From Berberis thunbergii (lineage: Eukaryota > Streptophyta > Magnoliopsida > Ranunculales > Berberidaceae), in NCBI GenBank assembly GCA_003290165.1, contig QNQO01000813.1:248001-312000 (forward strand): a stretch of DNA of 64,000 bases, given 5' to 3'. Within the stretch, counting starts at the first letter, position 1; each line of letters begins with the position of its first letter. Made by a program: the position numbers and the translations under genes. The notes beneath the pieces are model-generated. The model saw only the letters and a list, made by a program, of their open reading frames with translations. It ran no database searches and was not told the origin of the DNA. Shown here one piece after another: positions 57,360 through 64,000 of this stretch.

Positions 57360-59906
57360 TCTATCACCATCTCTACCTTGCAAAGATATATTGAGCATGG
57401 CTTTCTGGTCAATATTTTATATTTGTAAACTTATCATACATCAAAAAATATGTTAAAAAAATAAGTTTGACCGTGTCGCCGAGTCCTAGTTTTTTGAAAA
57501 TTGCCGAGTCGCCGTGTAGTATCCGTGTCCGATACGACACGCGTATCCGAGTCCGTGCATCCTAGTCACATTATATGCTCCTCAGTTAAAATATAATTCA
57601 TGAACATACCTCACTTTTACTTGCCCAGCTATTAAATGGGCGATACAAGAGGCTGCTAATGTAATTCTCACCCTTACATGGACTTGCAAACACACTGCCA
57701 TTCTCATTCAATGCAGCAATTGTGTAGCCAACATGTTCATTCATTGAAGGAACCCGAGGACCAAACCCAGTGTCATGGAAATTAACCTGCAGCAGAAAAA
57801 AATTAAGAAAAATGCATAAAATACAAGCAATGATAGGAATACCCTTTTAAACTAACAAATCGCATTTCGAACACTAAAGCTATTTTTCTTTCTTGGTCAA
57901 CTGGTAAGAAACAACAGGTTACCTCTATGTGGGAATAACCATCATTCTCAATTGTGGTTATGGTTCCAATCATGTTGTAACATAGAAAGTATCTCTTCCC
58001 AGCTTGTACTGGTGTAGAACCTGACTGAAATGCCTCTTGCATTTTTCGTCCTACAGATATAGGTAAAGTTTGGAGTTCCTGACTTCCATCATGTAAGCCC
58101 TCCTTACAACAACGAGAAGCCTTTTTACGTGGCTCATATTTAGAGTGTAAATCCACTCGAGCATTGCTATCTTCATGACTTTTATGTAATCTTTTCCTGC
58201 TAACTGGCTCAGGTTCATTATCTAGAGTATCATCCCCAACATCATCCAATTCTTCACTACCACAGATACTAGGTTCATCTTCATATTCATCAATCAACAG
58301 TAACCCGTTACTTTTTGATTTATTGGGAGCACCATCTGATGGAGACTTCATTGTTGAAGGAATAACAAGTTCCCACACACCATACTTTCCCATAACATCA
58401 ATAACAGCCAAGGCATTTCCATTAGGTTTCCAAGCCATACAACTAATTATATCATCAAACTTTTGATGATTGATAGCCTCTCTTTGATCAAGTTCCCAGA
58501 TCACAACCTGCTTATCTAAGCCGGAACTTGCTATGTATTTACCATTTGGCGACCACGACAAAAAACAAATAGATTGCTTATGTTCTCCGGTCAAAGTTAA
58601 TTGCTTCTCAGCTGTATATCGATTATACATCACTATATCATTTTTCAACCCAGGAACTGCTAAAATGTTCCCATCCGGGCTCCAGCTCAAGACAGTTAAG
58701 ACTGACAGATCAGAACCAGAAACAGGAGCTATACCTTTGAGGTTAAATAGTGGGTTTCCTGAAGAGAGCTCCCAATATATAACTGTTCCAACTGAGTCAA
58801 TTGACGCCAAGTACTCACTATCAGGATCAAAATCCAAGGCAACAATGGATCCTCTATGTCCTTTAAGAACCCTAGTGATTGAATAATCAATGGTGTTAAT
58901 TAGTTTGATTTCCTCATCATCACCGGCAGCAGCCAACATCCTACCAGGCTTGTTAAAGGCAACGGCTCGGATTGGCAGTGTAAACCTGGTTATAATATTT
59001 GCCTGAAATTCGCCAGCTGACAATGAGAAATAGTCAGAGATTACATCAAGCTACTGGCTAGCTTAAATACAATTGAAATAGTGATGCATAAATCGTAATA
59101 ATCACACTTACTTATGAAACAAAGAGAAGGGAGTTGCTATGTTTTTTATCCACACTAGAAATATACTGGTTGCACCAAATCCTACTTCTTATGCTAGTTT
59201 ATGTATGCTTAAAAAACGAAATTGAAAAATAATTAAAAACAGTTGAGGTTGTAACTCTTTTAATTTGAAAAAATGGAAAGTGAACCTGTATCTCAATCAA
59301 CATTGTCCACTTTCTATCGATCAAGCAACAAGCAATGCCTTATCCACTTCTCTGGCTCGATACCACTCAAATTTACAATGTGTGTTCAATAATGTCACTA
59401 TTGCATAGGTTGACACATGTTGGTAGATTGTTTGATCGAATGTTATTATCTGGCTATAGCCAATAATGTTTTTTTAAAACATTACTCAGTAGGGTTTAAG
59501 GAAATATTTGAAAAAATAATTTATGTGAAATTGGGGAAAATAGACAAACAAGCTCAACTAATTTGAGAAGCATAAACTTTGGTACAATGAAATGAAATGC
59601 AAAGATTTTTAAATGAGAAGATTCACCTGGAAATCTGTAAAGCTTGACAGAGCGATCGAGAGATCCAGAGACCAGACAAGTTGAATTAGGGCTGAGAGCG
59701 AGAGCTGTGACGCCGTCTTTGTGATGACAAAGGGTCTTAGGAGGGTTTGAAGGATGGAGACGATCGTGGATAGAAATTGAAGTGTCTGAAGAAGATGAAG
59801 TCACCAGATGTTGGCCTTCAAGATCCCAGGCGACGGAGCAGAACGATCCAAGAACCCCATTTGGCTTCTTGTGAGCTTCCTTCAGCTTCACGGATCGAGC
59901 TTTCAT
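52237..59906 (-). CDS. CTF4: AND-1/CTF4/WDHD1 homologue, WD40 and SepB replication protein
   Basis: Twelve exons by GT-AG borders: 59906-59627, 59016-57923, 57786-57610, 56263-56147, 55068-54964, 54444-54310, 54234-54179, 54073-53974, 53884-53768, 53220-53091, 53007-52877, 52767-52237. They sum to 2973 nt, 990 codons plus TAG, with every junction in phase. WD40 repeats fill about residues 1-300 (VTSSSSDTSISIHD, HKDGVTALALSP, WSPNGKYIASSGLDKQVVIW). An acidic linker with basic patches follows, then the Mcl1/SepB-type domain about 400-810 (VGYTIAALNENGSVFASP, LELTVFNISNGTQPFRGRLP). The tail (815-990) is low complexity with RPVNPFAKAPNNKEKPSLFD. CTF4/AND-1 trimers link the CMG helicase to DNA polymerase alpha in the nucleus; the Arabidopsis homologue EOL1 also helps keep Polycomb marks. 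Intron 3 holds a hAT-like element. Exon borders need cDNA support. Confidence 0.93.
56680..57000. repeat. GATCGA/GAGAGATCAGTCGACTGG minisatellite
   Basis: Short degenerate units such as GAGAGATCAGTCGACTGGGA and GAAACCGAGCCAGAGAGATC repeat many times inside the intronic hAT-like element. The open frames on both strands here are products of the repeat. Confidence 0.8.
57291..57359. repeat. (ATT)n microsatellite
   Basis: About 23 uninterrupted ATT units inside the intronic hAT-like element. AAAGATATATTGAGCAT stands on both sides (about 57271 and 57380), so the tract seems to have grown within a short duplication. Confidence 0.97.
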
Positions 59907-60042
59907 GGTTTTTCGTGCGTGCGTTTTCTGCTTCGCTCTCTCTCTCTCTCTCTCTCTGGCTCCGAAGCTTATTGGAAGAAAATAAATGAAGATCTGGTTT
60001 GGGGTGGAAGGGCCGCTTTTGTAGCGCTAGGTTTTTCATTCA

Positions 60043-60054
60043 TTTTGGCGGGAA
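60043..60054 (+). promoter_or_regulatory. E2F-type site in the CTF4 promoter
   Basis: TTTTGGCGGGAA matches the E2F consensus (TTTSSCGS-type) and stands 137-148 bp upstream of the CTF4 ATG at 59906. A second GC core, TTTCGCGGGG, follows at 60057-60066. Plant E2F factors drive S-phase replication genes, so the site fits the predicted role. A CT-repeat leader lies at about 59936-59957. Confidence 0.65.
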
Positions 60055-60239
60055 TGTTTCGCGGGGTTTTGAAAAGAACCGGGATTTCAAATTGGTCTGC
60101 ATTGCACCAACTCGAGCCAGTGCGTATCATCAAAGAGTGTTGCTTTGTAACATCATCCACTAACTAACACCCCCAGCCCTAAAAAAATTTGTAAAATTTA
60201 ATGTACTAAGTAGCACCACCAATAAAAGGGGAAATTTCA

Positions 60240-60340
60240 ATGATGTATCACCTGAGTTGGTAGAGGTGTTGCTAAGGGAACTTTAGGTCACAGGTTCGAA
60301 TCCGGCTGGCAGCATAATTGTCAATTTATAGTTTTATTGA
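60240..60340 (+). mobile_element. tRNA-like SINE head
   Basis: TGAGTTGGTAGAGG (A box, about 60252) and GGTTCGAATCC (B box, about 60293-60303) are spaced as in a tRNA-type Pol III promoter. The flanking arms do not fold as a tRNA by eye, so a SINE head is more likely than a tRNA gene. No tail or target duplication was identified. Confidence 0.45.
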
Positions 60341-60369
60341 CCATGGTGACCTTTGGCAGGTTTGCTACT

Positions 60370-61160
60370 CCGAATAGAGGCTAGTTTGTAGGCCCGCAGT
60401 TCGTAAGTCTGCTAGCCCAACTGGAGCTAGCCCCAATAGAGAACAGGTATGTTAGTCCGAATAGAGGCTAGTCCACAGGTTCGCTAGCTCGACTGAAGGC
60501 TAGTCCGAATAGTGGACAGGTTTACTAGTCCAACTAAATGCTAGACTGCAGGTCTGCTAGCTCAAATAAAGGTTAGTGCGCAGGTCTACTAGCTCAAATA
60601 GAAGTTGGTGCGCAGGTCCGCTAGCTCGACTGGAGGTTAGTCCGAATGGAGAACAGTTCCTCTAGTCCGAATGGAGGCTAGTCTGCAAGCCTGAAAAGAG
60701 GTTAGTCCACAATTCTTCAAGCCCAACTAGAGATTGGTCCGCAAGATGGAGACTAGTCCGACTGGAAACAGGTTCTACAAGAGACAGACCAACAAGAATC
60801 AGATAAGACAGGAGACAAATCCGACAAGAATCAGGTCCATAAATCTGACAGACTAGTCCAATTTAAGACTAATCACATTGACTTCACCTGGTCCAAATTC
60901 ACGCAGTTTGATCACGACGACTTCATCTGGCCTGGATTCATGCAAATGACTATGATGATTTGTCAGATGATTTCATCTGGTACCGGTTCATGCAGCTGAC
61001 TATGGTAATTTGTTAGATGACTTCACCTAGTAACAGACTCACAAAGTCCGAGTACAATGACTTGTTACAAAAATCTTCATCTAGTCCGAACTCACCAAAT
61101 TCGACTATGATGATTTGTCACAAAAATTTTCATCTGGTTCGAACCCATGCAGTCTGAATA
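60370..61160. repeat. Short-period tandem repeats, two types
   Basis: 60370-60770 repeats GAGGCTAGTCCGCAGGTC and CGCTAGCTCGACTGGAGGC-type units of roughly 35-50 bp. 60880-61160 repeats GACTATGATGATTTGTCA and ACTTCATCTGGTCCGAA-type units of roughly 60-67 bp. Layout and words recall the 3'-region arrays of the Tat elements at 7660-9800, so it may be the remnant of another member. No LTR or gag is nearby. Confidence 0.7.
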
Positions 61161-61964
61161 TGATGATTTCACTACAACACAAATGCCTATTAATAGCATT
61201 TGACCAATAGCGTTTTTTACACTCATGTTATAAAAGCCCAAATTTTAATAGCATTATAACACAAAAACGCTATGAAAAGTGGAAGCGGGAAAAACTAACA
61301 ATTAACCCGGATCGATTCCCTCTACATTTTCCAAAATTTTAGAAAACCATTTGCTTCCCTCTCAGTCTCGCTCTTTTCCCCCCCCCCCCTCATTCACAGT
61401 AGGTCGAAGTGGTGTTCTCCTCTGACCTCTCATCCTCTTTGCTTTTCTGCCCCTCTCTTTCTCTCTTCTTCCTTGGCGCCTTTTCTCCCTCTTCACAAAT
61501 CTCTCTCAAAAGCTCCTCTCTTCTTCATCTTTCATGGTGCCCCAAGCCTGATTTCTTCAAGCAGTGATGAATAGTCTATTGTTCTCATCTCTTCTTCTCC
61601 CCATTTGCAAAGTTGAAAAGTTAGGGTTTCCTCTCCCCATTTGCAAGTTGAAAAGTTAGGGTTTCCTCTCCCTATCTCTTCCTCTCACCATCTACAAATG
61701 GAACATATAAGAGAATTGTAACTCTCACAGCAGAAATCTCTTCAGGTTAGTTTGAAACTCTCATACAGGTTAATTTCTTCACTTTAATCTCTTCATGTAA
61801 TCAATTTTATTTCTTCATGTAATCTCTTACAGAAAATCGAATTTGATATCTTCATTTAATAAATTTTATCTCTTTATGTAATCTCTTCATGTAATCGATT
61901 TTATCTCTCACAGATCTCTCCACGTTAATTTCTCACAGATCTCCCTTCTCAACAGGTTAGTTTT

Positions 61965-62141
61965 ATGAACACTACATTCACTTCATCTAAATCTCTCAAC
62001 TCTCCTCCAAAATATGCAAGGAATCAATGCTCTGTTGCCCCAACCAAGCAATATAGCATCACTCTACTTCCTGATGATGGTATTAGGCCTGAAGTCATTT
62101 ATGTAGCCAAGCAAGTCCTCACCTTTCAGGCTCTCTACAAG
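61965..62141 (+). pseudogene. Captured first exon of 3-isopropylmalate dehydrogenase
   Basis: Encodes a transit-peptide-like start (MNTTFTSSKSLNSP) and then KQYSITLLPDDGIRPEVIYV, matching the nucleotide-binding start of isopropylmalate dehydrogenases (usual form ITLLPGDGIGPEV). Two conserved glycines have changed to Asp and Arg. The exon stops at a GTAAAT donor, as a native first exon would. The enzyme makes the leucine precursor in plastids; only the N-terminus is present here. The 5' leader with AGTTAGGGTTTCCTCTC repeats (about 61620-61675) may be captured too. Confidence 0.85.
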
Positions 62142-62585
62142 GTAAATCCACCCACCCCATTCCTTTTGTCAAGTTCCCATTTTTATGTTTTGTTCATGAA
62201 TAGTTGTTCTTGAATAAAATATGTTTTGTTCAAGAATAAAATATTATGTGGTTACTCATTCCCATTCCTTTCATGAATAAAATTCTCATTCCTTTCATGA
62301 ATGTTTTGTTCAGGAATAAAATATTATGTTTCGTTCTTGAATAGTTGTTCATGGACTTGCATAATCTCAAACTATCCCCATTTATGTGGTTACTCAATTG
62401 CTGGATACATAAATTATATCGCGAATTTTTAATCCCTGATTCAAGAACTACTCATTTACCAGTGGAAACTTTTTTGTATAGTGGGGTATATCTGCCCATG
62501 TTAGGATAACATTAAATTGGGTAATGTTTTGCATGTATTGTTGATGTAGGCAACAATATGTATTTTTTTTGTCTGATATAATCAA

Positions 62586-62715
62586 CGAGGTCCATGTTTG
62601 ATTATTTGGTTGTAGTTAGCATTGTTCAACACATGGAAGATTTAGTTATTGAGGTCCATGTTTGATTATTTGGTTCTAGCTAGCATTGCTCAGCACATGG
62701 AAGATTTAGTCCTGG
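62586..62715. repeat. Local tandem duplication
   Basis: A unit of about 64 bp, from GAGGTCCATGTTTGATTATT to ACATGGAAGATTTAG, occurs twice in direct order (about 62588 and 62651) with few differences. Confidence 0.9.
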
Positions 62716-62884
62716 AGAACATATGTGACTGAGTCAAGTCACTCATATTTCCCAAGGGAGAAACTGTGAGTCGTCCCATTTGATGAAATTCATTCATCTT
62801 GAACTGTTTGAATAAATTCATGTAGATAGTAAGAGAATGTGACCCAGTTCAGTAATGATATATAGAGTGGATGGAGTGTTGCAG

Positions 62885-63090
62885 GTAATGCCATTATCAG
62901 GGTTCTTGGTGAGCAAACTCCTAAGCTCACCTTCCTATTATGCAGCTGGTTTGATATTGGTTGCTTGCTGCCCTGGAGATTTGTTTGTTTCCATCCTTGT
63001 ATTTATTGGTCTCATATTCTTCCTTATACCAATTTCTTGTCTGTGCTCGATCTTAGGGACAACAAGTAACATTGTCAGGTATTTAGCTCG
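62885..63090 (+). pseudogene. Captured exons of a BASS-type sodium/metabolite cotransporter
   Basis: Exon 62885-62978, after a TTGCAG acceptor, encodes VMPLSGFLVSKLL and PSYYAAGLILVACCPG. Exon 63057-63090, after a CTTAG acceptor, gives GTTSNIVRYLAR, joining as CCPG-GTTSNIVRYLAR against the family's CCPGGTASNIVTYLARGN. The first donor is GATTTG instead of GT, so splicing is lost; the second donor GTACGT is intact. This motif lies in the transport core of plastid BASS proteins. Too short to work. Confidence 0.88.
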
Positions 63091-64000
63091 GTACGTCAAG
63101 CTCAAAATTTTTTGTACTATTTATTATTACTATTATTATTCTTCTTCTCATCATCATAAATCAGGCCTTCTCATGTTTTGTTTATTACTCTAAATTTAAC
63201 TTTGTGTTGAAAAGGTGAGGCTATTTTGTTTGCTTACCAAGCTTAGCTTTCAATTTCATTTCTGCCTATAAGTTTATTAATTTTGTTATGCAATATATCT
63301 ATTGAAACTGATATTTAGATTCTCTACCACAACTTTATGCTAGTTCTGCTACTGAAAATTCTCGATTGATAGAGCTGAAATTCATACATGAGTCTCCCAT
63401 CTCAGTAGTTGATGTGTTTTTTTATGCATTGTAATTGTTCATATTTTAGAGTTATCAACAACTCTAAATACTAGTCGCCACATAGGTGAATCAATAAATT
63501 ATAATATGTAACGTTTGGTTAAAAAAAATTGGTGGTTTCATGTCAAATGCTTGGGCCACGTTCAAGACCAAGTTGCTAAGTCTAGCAAAACTTCCACAGT
63601 AAATGCTATGAATGTTTAAAGGAGGCATTTTCGTGCTGCCTCGACTGATAGTTGGAGAGGTGAGGCAAATTCAGAAGTCCATTTTTTATTAAAAATAATG
63701 GTTATATCAAGTTGGTGGTTTTCTGGAAAAAAAAAATTAAACAAACAAAATATAGTTATTCTATGTTGTTCATCATTGAGTTTTTTGTTTCCTTGAGTTT
63801 TTATCGTGTGGGTAAGCATATATTAATGACATTACCAAATAGATTTACTTGGTATGGTTGGGACATTGAGTCATTGACGTTTTACAATTTCAAATGAGGG
63901 ATGTATTTTATTTAGTTCATCGACACTCCCCAATTGGACATTATTGTGACAAATGAAAGCATGTTACCTGATAAGCTGGGCATTTTCAGATTGTTGTTTT
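63091..64000. other. Remaining interior of CACTA element 2
   Basis: T-rich, intron-like DNA. A last stretch at about 63915-63985 could encode TPQLDIIVTNESMLPDKLG, vaguely like a later isopropylmalate dehydrogenase exon (FDTIVTN), but the match is too short to call. Otherwise nothing is recognised. Confidence 0.35.

Larger units (their letters stand above)
56361..57565. mobile_element. hAT-like element in CTF4 intron 3
   Basis: 1205 bp, bounded by the perfect 8-bp duplication TCACATTA (56353-56360 and 57566-57573). Termini CTAGGAAGCACAGACTC and, on the other strand, CTAGGATGCACGGACTCGG are inverted repeats, with further inverted similarity inward (ACACGTATCCGACACG). Contains a GAGAGATCGA-type minisatellite (about 56680-57000) and an (ATT)n tract. 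No transposase, so non-autonomous. Without it the intron is about 133 bp, close to its neighbours. Confidence 0.92.
61170..64000 (+). mobile_element. CACTA element 2 carrying host gene fragments, runs past the window
   Basis: Starts CACTACAACACAAATGCC, followed by TATTAATAGCATTTG and CCAATAGCGTTTTTTACA, nearly the same terminal and subterminal motifs as CACTA element 1 (CACTACACCACATAGGCC, TATTAATAG, AATAGCGTTTTTT). The other end lies beyond 64000, so the 3-bp duplication (TTT before 61170) cannot be tested. Interior DNA contains pieces of two metabolic genes on the plus strand. No transposase is seen so far. Confidence 0.78.

Noticed and set aside
57201..57456. Open frames coding poly-Ile or poly-Leu
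   Set aside because: Translation of the (ATT)n microsatellite.
59808..60167. Plus-strand open frame across the CTF4 start
   Set aside because: It is antisense to exon 1 and the CT-repeat leader; no domain.
60240..60340. Possible tRNA gene
   Set aside because: A and B boxes are present but no acceptor stem or anticodon arm could be drawn; SINE head is more likely.
63905..63990. Later isopropylmalate dehydrogenase exon
   Set aside because: Only an IVTN-like match; too short at the window edge.

Overview
The window is nuclear DNA of a flowering plant, most probably a eudicot. The evidence is a 12-exon gene for a plant AND-1/CTF4-type replication protein, a PLS-class PPR-DYW pseudogene, and plant lineages of Ty3/gypsy, Ty1/copia, CACTA, hAT and Harbinger elements. 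No species is inferred. Everything was read by eye; no alignment or search was run.

Only one gene looks intact: a CTF4/WDHD1 homologue on the minus strand at 52237-59906. Its 12 exons add up to one 990-codon frame, and an E2F-type site lies about 140 bp upstream of the ATG. Most of the rest is layered transposons and broken genes.

Layout. 1-941 is the 3' part of an antisense ORF of a Tat-like Ty3/gypsy element. 3801-12697 is element B of that family, minus strand, with two LTRs, gag and protease but no reverse transcriptase or integrase, two tandem-repeat arrays, and a spliced plus-strand ORF. 13111-19166 is a partial, intron-containing CTF4 copy split by a copia element (14101-18935, target duplication AGTTG). 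19960-26400 is a plus-strand relative (element E) that keeps pol but is damaged, and a hAT MITE sits inside it. 26870-42498 is element C, related to B and also without pol; its right LTR is split by a 4.9-kb CACTA element holding pieces of a CHUP1-like gene and a receptor-like cytoplasmic kinase gene. 42565-45453 is a short gypsy element (D) with gag and protease only. 46197-51803 is a PPR-DYW pseudogene broken by a three-LTR retrotransposon tandem, a 491-bp AT-rich insertion and a Harbinger MITE. 52237-59906 is CTF4, with a 1.2-kb hAT-like insertion in intron 3. 60240-61169 holds a tRNA-like SINE head and short tandem repeats. From 61170 to the window end a second CACTA element carries pieces of isopropylmalate dehydrogenase and BASS transporter genes.

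Two themes stand out. One Tat-like family occurs in pol-less forms that keep LTRs, gag, protease and an oppositely transcribed ORF, with a TATA-like box and, in copy B, introns. One CACTA family has two members here, each carrying exons of two unrelated host genes. Target duplications let several insertions be ordered in time.
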